Below, one piece after another: positions 34,640-46,105 of a stretch of 64,000 nucleotides of DNA. Every line of letters starts with the position of its first letter. The stretch's first letter is position 1. The notes under the pieces are model-generated. The model was not told where the DNA came from and ran no database searches. It worked only from the letters and a program-made list of their open reading frames with translations. Source of the stretch: Silurus meridionalis (taxonomy: Eukaryota > Chordata > Actinopteri > Siluriformes > Siluridae); assembly GCF_014805685.1 (NCBI RefSeq), contig NC_060911.1:13693212-13757211 (forward strand), written 5' to 3'. The position numbers and the translations under genes are program-made.

Positions 34640-35080
34640 CCTAAACATTGAGGTTTAATGGTTCGGAGTTGTTTTGGAAGGATGGGGTAAAAGGAATCCC
34701 GACCCAACATGGCAACCATTCCATACTTCACCACCATGTAATTCCATCTGGACTGCGGCTCATTGGAACTGCTTGACCATACAAGACAACGTGTATGAAG
34801 GATATGTCAAAGCTCCCAAACATTATCTGGAGAACCCACCCATCCATCCATCCATCCACCCATCCACCCACCTACCCATCCATCCATCCATCCATCCATC
34901 CATCCATCCACAGAATGGTCTGCCCAGTCACTGCACCTAAATCCTATTGAACTGCTTTGGGATGAACTGAATCGTAAAGAAATCTCTACTGAAAACCACC
35001 ATGTATTTCAGCTGACTGTTTGGAGAAACAAACTGTCCAGATACTGAGAGTGTGTAAAGCTGTTCTTCATGCTAAGGGGG
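34640..35080 (+). mobile_element. Tc1-like fragment, family B, split by an ATCC array
   Basis: After a CATCCATC array, the frame reads [20 protein letters not shown], the Tc1 motif, and then VWRNKLSRY*ECVKLFFMLR, the family-B C-terminus. The part before the array (GGAACTGCTTGACCATACAA) belongs to the same element. Confidence 0.65.
34837..34911. repeat. (ATCC)n microsatellite
   Basis: About 18 copies of ATCC with two interruptions (CACCCACC, CTACCC). It lies inside a Tc1 remnant. Confidence 0.9.
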
Positions 35081-36297
35081 GGGATTTTTCAATTTTTGAA
35101 AGCAAAATTCTGTAGACAATATGATATGGCGTCGCATTAAATCACAGTGTAAAACAAAAGACACAGTGGACCTCACATGAACCTCTGAAGGCTCAATCAG
35201 TACAACAACGGGAGGCCGAAAGAAAAAAGTTGATTACAAGAGCTTAGCGTTGTGCTCCGAGAGTAAAAGGTTGAGAAGGTCAATAAAATGTACCACGGAG
35301 CTGCATTATACAGTAACAGAAACATCACGGAACTCCGTAAAAAGCCTTTTCACGAGCAATCTTCACTACGTGCTGAGGATCCTGATGCATCTTTCTGCAG
35401 CTCAGAAAGAGAGACTGGAAAAAAACAAAACGAGCAAGTTGTTAAACCTGCCTCGGTTACAGTAGGAGCAGAGGCGATGAAGCAATCTGGGAAGGAGTAA
35501 TTGGATATACAGTGAAGCCATGGGACATTTGTGGGCCTTGAGATCAAGCAGTGAGGAAATCTGATCTGCAACCAAGCCATGGACGGGATTACGCCAATGA
35601 CCCATTTGACCACGAGGCATGGTCATATATTTGGTGGCTCATTATGGGACTCCTGACTTTAGGAAAAGCTTTGCAAAGAGCAACACACATCCAATCCCTA
35701 AAACAGTTAGTCTACAAGTAAATCTCAAATGTCCACCCTAGGAACTAGAACCTCAAGAAACCATGCTTAAATAGTATCTCCTGCTTGCTTAAATGTCCTG
35801 TAGGAATACCAGCAAAAGCATGGACCTTCTGTGCACGCTTCTGCAAGCCACCCTCACCCCACACACTCACTCAATCACCTCGTCCCAGATTCAGGTTTTC
35901 TTTCCATGCGTCTCTGCTTATATCTCCTACACGTTCATATTTTCATGCCCTCCCCAGAGCACTTCATGGTTTCATTAAGTAACTCCTGCGCCAGCTCTTA
36001 TCCACATGATTCCTGGACATCCCTGGATTCTTTTTGCGCCACCGCCGTCATAACGACGTTCGATTGCTTTCTAATTCTTTCCCATCAAGCAAGGGTGATT
36101 GATTTGAAATTTGTTCGATTGCGCATCATTCGAGCAAAGAAAGCCATTACTGCATATAGAATTACGTCTATCCAAACGCAAGCATGCCGCGTGTGGTAAA
36201 TGGCTCTCATCTCAGTAGTGTATAAATTCTTTTCCTAATAGCAATGCATGTGTACAGCTTTGCACATAGACTTGTATAACTTTGCTTATCTCTACAA

Positions 36298-36600
36298 AGC
36301 CTGTCAAAAGTTTGGAAACATCGAGTCTTGTGGTTTATGAGAGACACGTCGATCGTTTCTGTGCATCCTAGTAAATTAACAATATGAAGATTTCCTTTGG
36401 CCAAAATATATATAAAAAGATACAGACTTTAATTTAATTGGAAAATCCTTCCTTGAACAGCTTCACACACTCGGCATCTGGACAGTTCGTTTCTCCAAGC
36501 ATTCCGCTGAAATAATTTGCCATCCCTCCTGAAAAACTCACCAAGATGTTCACTATTTGACGTTATCAAGTTCAACCAGGAACAGTTTAATAGGATTTGG
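36298..36600 (-). mobile_element. Tc1-like fragment, family B
   Basis: In antisense, GGACAGTTCGTTTCTCCAAG and GAACAGCTTCACACACTCGG are the reverse of the 34640 copy's C-terminal block. TGTCAAAAGTTTGGAAACAT resembles a Tc1 terminal repeat. Confidence 0.6.
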
Positions 36601-36644
36601 GTGCAGTGTCTGGGCAGTACTCGGCTTCGTATGCTTCTTACATT

Positions 36645-36800
36645 TACATTTGCAGTATTTGGCAGACCCCCTTATCCAGAGCGACGTACAACTGAGCATG
36701 GGAGGGCCCAGCAGTGGCAGCTTGGTGGTGGTGGGGGGATTGAACATGTGACCTTCCAATCCAAAGTTCAATGCCTTAACCACTGAGCTCCCACCTCCAT
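36645..36800 (-). repeat. tRNA-derived SINE
   Basis: TTTGCAGTATTTGGCAGACC, CCCTTATCCAGAGCGACGTA, AGCAGTGGCAGCTTGGTGGT and TTCAATGCCTTAACCACTGA followed by GCTCCCACC form a near full-length antisense copy. Confidence 0.7.
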
Positions 36801-37859
36801 CTTCCTGCTGTACAGTGAAGTCGCTTCCAATGAACTGCAGTCCAGACGGAATCACATGCCGTTGAAGTATGGAACGGTAGCCATGTTGGTCTCGAACCTT
36901 CCCTGCTCCAAAACAACCTCAAACCTTCCACCTCAGTGTTTGAATGTGAGGCAGTCTGCTAACATCTTCTCTCCTGGTCTTCATCTCACACAAGTTCTTC
37001 TGTTAGAGACAGAAATGTTGGACTCTTCCGTAGCAGTTGATTAAATTGTAAACTGTTCACATTGTTGGTCTGCTGGTTGACCATAATCTTGTTACGATAA
37101 AGTGCTTAAAATGAAACATTTTCGGGCCAAAAAAAAAAAAAGAAACGTTAAAATGAATCATGTGTAACTATGATTTGGAAAAAAAGATTATCATGGGAAG
37201 AGAAATGATTCTTGTGAGTAAATTACATGTAAATAGCAAAGAAAAGTATGTAAATAATAATAATAAAAATAGAGCAACCCAGAGCTTGAACTGTTAAGCC
37301 ACAGCTAATGTAGCTTAGCATAGACTAGCTAACATTAGCTTTTCACTAAACAACTTGTGTTGACTGTATTTGTTTTCCGACAAACATTAGGAAAGGAACC
37401 CGTTATAATTCTTTCCTTCAGAATGTTAGCATGTATCTTTTAATGCTATCTTATAACTCGATCATCAGAAATAAAAAGCTCTCAGAAGAAACCGCTACAT
37501 GAATTGGATTGTAGCACAGTCTTAATCATCGCGACTGCACTTGTCGAGTTTCTTCACACCTTTGTTTGACAACTCTTTTCTCAGTCTGCTGTGTGTGGAA
37601 GCTAGCGTGGTGACAGGAACGTCCGTAAGACATGACACATGCGAAAAAGCAGTCCTTTAGTGTCGAGAAATGATTCGCTTTGATAACGTGTTTGGTAAAA
37701 ACACAGACTGTCACAAACCATAAAAAAAATCCTATCAAACACACATCAGCCAACACATAGCTGTTGGGTAGAAATATTGCAGAGGTGAAAGGCAAATCAT
37801 GTATTTGTATGTTTGGTTCAGTTTTTATAGGCCTTCTCTGCTGATCTTAACTCTCAATC

Positions 37860-38010
37860 ACTGATCTACATTTTACTATAATTTTGTCCATCAATATGTC
37901 TTAAATTATTTCCAATAGTCAATTCCCTTTGTTCTGTAGCATTTCTGTCATTGTAGGCTCGTGTTTCTATCCAATCAAATTTCAGCAGTCATCAAGCGTT
38001 ACTGGGGTCC
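37860..38010 (+). mobile_element. hAT-like family D fragment, 5' of a LINE
   Basis: TTTGTCCATCAATATGTCTT, AAATTATTTCCAATAGTCAA and TATCCAATCAAATTTCAGCA match the family-D 5' segment. The copy is cut off where LINE sequence begins near 38010. Confidence 0.5.
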
Positions 38011-39290
38011 CTAACATTCAGCCTAACTGGCAGATGTTCTCACCGACATCTTCAACAGCTCCCTGAGCAGTGCTGCTGTTCCAACTTGCCTCAAGACAAT
38101 GACCATCATCCTCGTGCCGAAGAAACCATCTGCGTAATGCCTCAATGACTAGCGTCCCATTGCGCTCACTCCTATAATCATGAAATGCTTTGAGGGGCTC
38201 GTCATGGGGCACATAAAGACCCTGCTGCCTGCAACGCTAGAACCACTGCAGGTCGCAAACAAGGATTCATACGTGTGAATGCTGTTTATAGACTTCAGTT
38301 CAGTATTTAACACTCTCATTCCTCAGCACCTGATTGGGAATCTGAACCTGTTGGGCCTGAACATTTCCCTCTGTAACTGGATCCTGGACTTTTTGACTGG
38401 AAGACCTCAGGCAGTCCGCATCACGAACAGCATCTCTAACACCATCACACTAAACACAAGGGCCCCTCAGGGCTGTGTACTCAGTCCCCTGCTGTTCACC
38501 CTGCTGACCCACGACTGTGGAGCAAAGCACAGCTCAAATCACATCATTAAGTTTGCTGATGGCCCGACCGTGGTGGGTCTCATCAGCGACAGAGGAGTCT
38601 GCCAACAGAAAGGAGGTGCAGAGGATGTGTAAAGCGAACAACCTGTCTCTGAATGTAGACTAAACAAAAAAGAGATGGTTGTTGACTTCAGGGGGACACA
38701 AATTGACTGCTCCACCTTGGTGTTCACCTTGCAGAGAACCCCACCTGTTACCTCAACATCAGCTCTATAACAAGGGAAGCCCAGCAGCATCTCTATTTTC
38801 TGAGAAAGCTGAGGAAGGCACAGCTTTCACTACACATCCTCACACGCTTCTCCAGAGGGACCATCGAAAGCATCCTGAGCAGCCGCATCATGCCTGGTTT
38901 GGGAACTGCAACGTCTCGGATCGCAAGACCCTACAGTGGATAGTGAGGACAGCTGAGAAGATCGGGTTTTCAGACATTTACACCACACACTGCATCTGTA
39001 AAACCACCAGCATTGTGGCTGACCACACACACACACACACACACCCCTTACACACTCTTCACTCTTCTGCCATCTGGAAAGAGGTACAGAAGCATTCAGG
39101 CTCCAATTTTTTAGCACTAAATGTTGCATATGTGCATTATACTTTTAGACTTGTGTACTTCTGTGTTCCTTTTGTTAATTTGTGTTTGCTGTAGCACCTT
39201 GGTCCTGGGGAAACGTTGTTTCGTTTCACTGTGTACTGCACTTTATATGGTTGAAATGATAATTAAAAAAAAAAACGACTTGACTTGACT
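38010..39290 (+). mobile_element. Non-LTR retrotransposon (CR1/L2/Rex1-like) with decayed reverse transcriptase
   Basis: Starting about 38010 the frame reads [20 protein letters not shown] with stops. From 38279 it reads [19 protein letters not shown], then [20 protein letters not shown], and [19 protein letters not shown], the conserved RT fingers and palm. The catalytic F-ADD is altered to FADGP (38551-38565). The later thumb and connection segments are shifted out of frame. The 3' end carries AAACGTTGTTTCGTTTCACT, TATATGGTTGAAATGATAAT, an A-run and TTGACTTGACTT. It has no intact ORF and is presumably dead. Confidence 0.8.
39023..39045. repeat. (CA)n inside the LINE
   Basis: Eleven CA units interrupt the LINE 3' region. 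Short array. Confidence 0.8.
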
Positions 39291-39299
39291 TACCACTTC

Positions 39300-39845
39300 A
39301 AATCCAGGTTACTTGAAGGCTGTTGCTTTAACCAATTATTTTTCGAGTTGGCGTCACAGAACAGGGGTCCAATAACATTGGCATTTTCACGTCCTTTGAT
39401 TGTATGGTCAGAGCGCTCACTAATCAGAGCTCGCAAACCTGCATCTGTAGCAAACTGCACAAGTTCAAACATATTTGCGTTTTTTTTCCCCCATTGCAAA
39501 ATGACTGACAGAGGAGAAGAAACTGATTGGGTCGCACTTACAAGGACGTTTACAAGACGGACTTTTCCCGGCAATCTGCACGCCGTAAGGAAAGATTGAC
39601 CAAAACTGTTCAAAAGACTGTTTTCGATGAACAGCTGCTACTTTTCCAGTGAAAGAAGACATGTTGATTTGTGTTTATTGGGTTCCTTGCTTTAGTAACA
39701 GCATTTATTGTCACTGTACAAGATGCAGCACTCGGTTACACTGTGTTTCTAGATATTGATGGTTTCCATAGACGTGGTGTCATAATGATGGTATTAAGAG
39801 GCGGATTGATTCAGGCAGGACACCACTGAAGTTTGAAATGCATGG
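39300..39845 (+). mobile_element. hAT-like fragment, family D, with transposase-like N-terminus
   Basis: From 39501 it reads MTDRGEETDWVALTRTFTRR then TFPGNLHAVRKD and a stop. It is the clearer version of the peptide also present at 3034. Noncoding blocks TAACATTGGCATTTTCACGT and CCTTTGATTG precede it, and CAGGACACCACTGAAG ends it, as in the 26980 copy. Confidence 0.55.
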
Positions 39846-40117
39846 CCCGAGACTGATTTTTTTTAGATACAAGATAGTTTTAATCATGTAAAATTATTCT
39901 TTTGCGGTAAAAACAGAACAAATTCTGATTTTATATTGAATCTAATTGCTGCTTATGTTCCCAACACCAGCTAACTAAGTTTCAGAGCTGAAACTAGTAA
40001 AAACCCATTCTGGAACCCATCCCTCAGAACTACTGGTATCTGCTAGATGCTGTATGATAAATTGTAGAGGAAAGATGGAGGATTTGCATTCAACCTGATT
40101 ACATTTCTGCTTATAGA

Positions 40118-40119
<2 letters not shown>

Positions 40120-40183
<64 letters not shown>
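40120..40183. repeat. (TA)n microsatellite
   Basis: About 31 uninterrupted TA units. Confidence 0.95.
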
Positions 40184-40186
<3 letters not shown>

Positions 40187-40714
40187 CCTTGTCAGATAGA
40201 TTGCACATCCCATCAGTGTAAACTTTTCCTGAAATCAGTGTCAGAATCTATATACAGGCTTCTACTGCACCCGGGTTCAAAATCTAATTTGATAAAGGGG
40301 AAGGAAAAATCAAAAAGTTATTGCCCTGCTATTCTAAAAACAACCAAATCCGCCAGCAGGATGATAATCCTGAATCATTGTACGCTCCCTAGAGTCTTAA
40401 GAATGAAGAGAGGGGGGAAAGTATCAGAAGCATGATACATCGACTCATCCTTAATTAACTGCAGTTGACAAACGATAACACAATAACCCACGACAAAAGA
40501 AGGTCACCAGACGACAGTGACGAGCCGACAGTGACAGTGATGTATTTACAAGTGCAAGCGCCTCTTCATATCTCTTGACTGTGCCATTAACTCAAGAGGG
40601 CTGAATTATTACTCAAACCCATTTACACGAACTTTTCAAGGCCACGCAAAACAGCCGTGACTGAGTAACGTTCAAAAAAATATGAATATACAATATACAG
40701 ACAGTGGTTTGTGC

Positions 40715-40980
40715 ATAAAATTGGTATGTGCTTTTCGAACTTTCCCATTTCACAAACGCCACTCGCTGGGAAGATGTTACTTAGATTTTATGGACGTTTG
40801 TGAAGATTCTTTCACCCACAAAGTAGATCAGGTGATCTTCCACTCCGACCCATGGAACAGGGTTGGGTCTCGGTGTAACGGAAATAAAAATTTCGTGCTA
40901 CCGCATCCAAAATCATTCAATAAAAACTGTATGCCTGCAAATCTGTGCTAATTTGAGAAAGAACCACATACACAGTAAAA
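40715..40980 (-). mobile_element. Tc1-like remnant, family A
   Basis: CTGGGAAGATGTTACTTAGA, GGTGATCTTCCACTCCGACC and CATGGAACAGGGTTGGGTCT are antisense family-A blocks. GAGAAAGAACCACATACACA is the far end. Confidence 0.5.
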
Positions 40981-41334
40981 GCTGTACGTCCAAATATATA
41001 TATCCAAAAATTCTAGCTAGCACACTAGCATTAGCTAATACTAGCTCGCTAATTCAGCTTGTTCACTAAAACTGCGGAATGCTTTGTTAGCTTGCGACCC
41101 ATTACCCCCTGCGGAAAAAAATATCATTAGGAAACTTTAGTTCGGAGAAATTCGATTGCTAAGTTTACTAGCTTAGAAGATTAGCTAAACAGAAACTAGA
41201 ACTGAAATGAACATAGCGAAGAGATTTATTTGAACAACTTTAATTTTTAGCGAACAAACAAACACTTTGAGGAACTAATTCAAATTTTTCTTGCTAGCTT
41301 GAACTTTAGATATATACTTTTAGAACATTTCAAT

Positions 41335-41585
41335 CTGCATTTAGCCCCCATTTGCTGTAAGATCCACTCTTCTAGGAAGATGTTTCAGTGGATTTTGTGG
41401 AGATTTATTTGAGATTTATTTAATCACAAGGGTGTTAAATTCAGTAACTGATGTAGGTGAAGTGAGGGGGCTTGGGGTAATGGGCTAATTTATCCCAAAA
41501 GTGTTCAGTAGGGGTTAGCGCATGATCGCTGATGCCTTTTCTCCTCAGCATTGCCTTAACACAAACCTGACCACTCCTGACAAGC
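41335..41585 (-). mobile_element. Tc1-like fragment, family A
   Basis: CATTTAGCCCCCATTTGCTG, CACTCTTCTAGGAAGATGTT, CAGTAACTGATGTAGGTGAA and AAAGTGTTCAGTAGGGGTTA are antisense family-A blocks. The rest is lost. Confidence 0.55.
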
Positions 41586-41996
41586 AAACTGCTAACACGT
41601 GGGCTTTTATAGAGCTGGTCACACTCACTGATGATCAATTAAGCGAGGGCATTTGATTAGCAGCACCTGGCTGCTACTTAGCCTTTTAATTCCTATGGAA
41701 GCAGTAAGGGAGTATTTACTTTTTAACTCAGGGTTTCTCTCAGGGTTTCTTTTTTTTTTTTTTTGGGGGGGGGGGTTTATGAAATGAAAAATGCCACGGT
41801 GTAATATGTCCTATAATGTTGTTTATCTGAAGAACTGCTAAGGACATTTAATTTTCTTTTGTCCTGATACATAAACCATAGAATTCAAAGAGGGTGTACT
41901 TTCTTTTTCACACAACTATATATAGTTAAAGCTATTGCAATTCAAAAACGACTTTTTAAAAACTCATCAAACATCAATTTATATATATTTTATATA

Positions 41997-42023
41997 AATA
42001 AATAATAATAATAATAATAATAA

Positions 42024-42084
<61 letters not shown>
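41997..42084. repeat. (AAT)n followed by (TA)n microsatellite
   Basis: About 9 AAT units are followed directly by about 30 TA units. A compound array. Confidence 0.9.
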
Positions 42085-42089
<5 letters not shown>

Positions 42090-43349
42090 GCCAGAAGAAA
42101 TGTCTTTATTTTTTAAATCACTGCACAAATAAAACATTTTAAAATGTTATCCTTTCTACTGAAGGCCATAAAAAATTTCATTTTTTATTCCTTGACACAT
42201 GTCCAAGAGTTAAAAACATTCAAGGTCTCGTCAAGATGTTTTCAAGCAGCAGCTTGAAAGAAAGCGATCTCTTTCTTTGAGGTTTAAAAAAAAAAAAAAA
42301 AAACCCCAGATGTGCTTTTTAAATAATGCAGCTCTTCTAAATGAGCTTCCCTGAAATCGCGGAGGTGTGTCCTGTTTGGGATGAGCTGAAGGGCAATCAG
42401 CGGGTCAATCAAGCATCCGAGTCCATCAGCTCGCCTCGATTAGATGGGATTAATGGAAATAGAGATGACCAGATGAGAAAAAAAATAAATAATAAATCCT
42501 GTTTGTCTTTCTCATGACTGTTTGTCGTTCGTCAAGAAAAGCGTAGCAAGGCAGTGTTCATTCATACCGATAAAAATAAATAAATTAAATAAAAATCGAA
42601 TTAATTTGTGTATATTATTATATAGTACATTATAGGCTTTTTTACAGCTTAAATATTCGTAGTCATATAAAAATCTTTGTTTTATGGAAATTGGACATGC
42701 TACGTTAAACGCTTTTTTTTTACACGTCCAATAGACCTGTGATCGCTAACAGCGTTACAAACGTTAGCGTGATTGCATTGTAATAGCGCTACACAGAGCA
42801 TTTGTGAACAAAGACGCCGGGGAAGAAAACGTTCGCGTGTAAATCTATCAAAGCAAACAAAGTTCTGAGTCTAATGAGCAGTTAAAGAGGGATTTTCGAG
42901 CAAGCTAATCCCCCAGCGTAATACCTAGCATAAACAACGCCGCTTTGAAACGCTTGATTGGGATTTTTATATAATACGTTCACGAGTATAGAAATGAGAG
43001 AGAATTTGCCTCACATTTCTCATGACTTTATAGGGAATGTAACTAGAAAAGATAACTAGGTGCAGTGTGTGCTAATATCCATCTAAATACATTCAGTTTG
43101 AAGAGTCACATTTGGAATATCGTACAAAACATTTGCAAAAAAAAAACTCGACTCCTTTAAGGATCACCTCTGCACTGAATAGAGAAATCTTCTGCGTCAT
43201 TGTTGTTTTCAGTCGATAACTTACTTATTTTTGGTAATAAGTTAATGTTCCAAAACATTCAAACATACTGCACATTATAAGAACAAAACATACGTCTTCA
43301 GATGCGCTAGCATGACAATTTTCCTTTTCAACTAAAATCCTTAAACGTG

Positions 43350-43625
43350 TGCCACAACATGCACAAAGCTAGCTCCATCAACAGATGGCAGTCACAAGGA
43401 GCACCGAACTTCAGCCAACAGATATCGTCCTTTTTTGACACCGGTGCGAATCGCAGAAGGTGGTTGACGAGCTTGGAAAAGACGACTTCCAGAACACATG
43501 CCAGAAGTCGCAGGAGCACTGGGAGCGCTGTATTACTGTGCAAGTGAACTATTTTAAAGGTGATAGGAAAAATAGAAAAATAAAGAACTTTCTTGTAAAC
43601 AGAGCGAGGCTCAAAACTTTATAAA
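43350..43625 (+). mobile_element. Mariner-like fragment, copy 3 (C-terminus)
   Basis: The frame around 43457 reads VVDELGKDDFQNTCQKSQEH then WERCITVQVNYFKGD, parallel to GNEDFQDTFQK and WEHDFFEGD at 7850. The end CAAAACTTTATAAAACG resembles the right end of the 7604 copy. Confidence 0.6.
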
Positions 43626-44009
43626 ACGAATTTTTACTACTTTCAATAAATAATACAATAATAAAATAGTTTTTTCAAACATTCTTATGCAATTTATTAG
43701 TACACACTCTGTTTTGAAATTACTCCAAACTTTCTAAATGAAAAGTCACAAACTACGGAGGTCTTGGGTATCGAGGTTCTACTGTAATGATAATAATAAT
43801 AATTGTTACATGATCAATAACATGTATAGCTTTCGTTGTAGTTTGACTTTTCTGCCGTCCGATTCACTGCTGCTACACTTTTTGTTTCACTTAATATGTA
43901 TATTTCCTATATTTTATTGTTACTTTAATCTTTTTTTATGTCAATTTTACTGTGAGCAACTGCAACCCAACAATTTCCCCAAGGGATTAATAAAATGTTG
44001 CGATTCTTT

Positions 44010-44550
44010 GGGTTCATGGGTTGGAAAATTTCCTACTTTAGAGCTTAGACCCTTAACTCTATAGAACATCATGTGTTGGAACGTCGATTGACCTCCTCAC
44101 CTCACCTACATCATTCCCCTACTTCATAAACTAGCTGTCGCCATGTTCACATTAATGCATTTTCATTTGAAAAGGCATATTTCTCTCTTCGTTGGATGGA
44201 TGGATATGAAAACGTTGTGTTTATGTGTGAAAAAGAGGCTTTCGAAAAACGACAGTTTTTGCCGCAACGTTTCAAGAACCCGGAAAGTACATTTTGGAGG
44301 TCAGGATCTTGCATTGGGTGTTACGGGGATGCGAGTGTTTTCAGACCTTTCAGTGTGGATGAGCGACTTTTTTTGGAAAACGAAAGTGCAGACACGGATC
44401 GTTTCTAGATGTATCCGGATTAGCGTAAATGTAGCCTAAATCTACATATTCCCAGATGGGTGGAGCTTATTATAAGGGGGAAATGGAGGCTAAATGTGGA
44501 ATGGGATCGTCAAAAAACCTACACCATTTGGTCCATATAGAGTATTTTCA
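44010..44550 (+). mobile_element. Tc1-like family A copy split by a second repeat
   Basis: GACCTCCTCACCTCACCTAC at about 44090 reads PPHLTYI, as in family A. The element resumes with GGTGGAGCTTATTATAAGGG, AATGTGGAATGGGATCGTCA and TTTGGTCCATATAGAG at 44460-44541. The block between (about 44142-44445), rich in GAAAACG and CGTTTC motifs, is foreign to the element and resembles text near 59965-60050. Confidence 0.5.
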
Positions 44551-44699
44551 GCAAAAAATTGTAATAAAAGCAAAAAAGATATAGATAATTACATAAATAA
44601 AGCCTCATAGGGCTTCAGTAGGTTTCTTCAAATCTGGATATCAAAACAAGAATCAAGGAACCATGAGAATCGTGTGTTATTTTTATTTTTACTCTCTTC

Positions 44700-45130
44700 C
44701 TGACACCAACGTGGACCAATTAATCACTTCGCGTAAGTTATTTTGCTGTCCTAATTCCTGCGCCGGAACTCGCCACGGACTTGTCCGACTCTGAGACGGC
44801 TGTTAAAAATAAGGTGCGAACGATCCGAAATTTTCATTACATTCCCCCGACCTTCATTTTTTTTTCTCCAGCGTTCTGCACTTTTCATCCTTGGGTTTTT
44901 ATGGGTTCTCCGTTCAAAGGTGATCATTGGTTGGGTGTGCAATTTATTTTCTCCTCTGACAGCTGGGATACTGTCAGAGACGGCTGTCCATCACGCTCCC
45001 ATCAAACTGTCAGCGTGATTTCTTGATCAATCGTTCGCTCGGGGGAGAAGTGGCCTTGCTCCGGTCTCGAATCTCAAAGGCACAGATACAGCGACGCCAC
45101 CGTCGCGCCGAGAGACGATTTATTTACTGA
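44700..45130. other. Non-repetitive moderate-GC segment
   Basis: No repeat hallmark. It contains a partial inverted repeat, CAGCTGGGATACTGTC and GACAGCTGGGATACTGTCAG, within 44955-44990. Possible regulatory element; inference only. Confidence 0.2.
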
Positions 45131-45389
45131 TTTTATAGAGAAAGAGCTGCTTTTCTGTGGTTTTTGTATGTCTGGTTATGAGGTCAGGCCTTTTGGAGCA
45201 TACTAAATCGAATTAAAAAAATGCATGGATTTTCTTTCCATAATAATCAATTTGAGGCTCACAGATTGCGCCACTAAACAGTTTATGGAACTTATACAGT
45301 ATGTGGTTACTATCAGCAGTATAACATCTCTATAAAATTGAAATATATTAGAATGCACATAAAAAAAGAGAGAAAAGTTTGTAGAATCC

Positions 45390-45985
45390 TGAACATCCCA
45401 TTTCCCATTTAGCCCCCATTTCCTCTTATAATAGCCTCCACTATTCTGAGAAGATGTTTCACTGAATTTTCAAAAATGAACATTGTCTTAAAGCAGCTTT
45501 ACACAGATGATGTGGTGATATAAAGAACATCTTATTCATTTTTAAGTGTAAGTTTGTCCCTGATGAGCGAGCCGGTGGCGACTGTGGTGAAGGAAAAACT
45601 CCCCGAGATGGCATAAAGAAGAAACCAAATCCAGTCCAAATCCATCCTCAAAGCTCCCGTTCTTACTCCGGAATTTCATGGAAGTCAGGTTCTGATTTAG
45701 CTGAGGTGAGGAGGCTTGAGGTAATGTTCCAAATCATCTCAAAGGTGTTCAGTAAAGTTGGCGCTCTATAGCAGAAAAGCTTCCACTCCAACCCATATCT
45801 TCATGGAGCTAGCTTTGTCACTTTGTGTCATGCTGGAACAGGTTCGGGTTTTCTAGTTTGAAGGATGTCTTTATCCGAAGACATCCTATAGAATGGGTCG
45901 CCTTAGATTTGTGGGAAACGTTTTTGTGGAGAAGACTCACATATAGATGGAAAATCCAGGTGTCTCAATATATGTCTCCATAAAA
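45390..45985 (-). mobile_element. Tc1-like family A copy interrupted by a family C repeat
   Basis: CTGAACATCCCATTTCCCAT, ATAATAGCCTCCACTATTCT and GATGTTTCACTGAATTTTC end at about 45475. The same element continues at about 45678 with AAGTCAGGTTCTGATTTAGC and runs to GTGTCTCAATATATGTCTCC. The interruption is a family-C repeat in reverse. Confidence 0.65.
45480..45672 (-). repeat. Family C repeat nested in a Tc1 remnant
   Basis: Reversed hallmarks: CCCTGATGAGCGAGCCGGTG, AAAACTCCCCGAGATGGCAT and AGTCCAAATCCATCCTCAAA. It is preceded by AACATTGTCTTAAAGCAGCT. Confidence 0.6.
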
Positions 45986-46105
45986 TAAATTCAAAATAAA
46001 GTGTGAACTCATTACGTTACTTTGTTAACAACAGTGATTTTGATTTCTCGATTGGCCAGAAGGTGTTGATATAATATTATGTAACATATTATAGCCAAAT
46101 ATAAC

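Noticed and set aside
38279..38632. Functional reverse-transcriptase gene
   Set aside because: The frame is short, the catalytic motif is altered, and flanking RT segments are out of frame with stops; it is a dead LINE fragment.
39975..40208. Frame with a long alternating Tyr-Ile run
   Set aside because: It is the translation of a (TA)n microsatellite.
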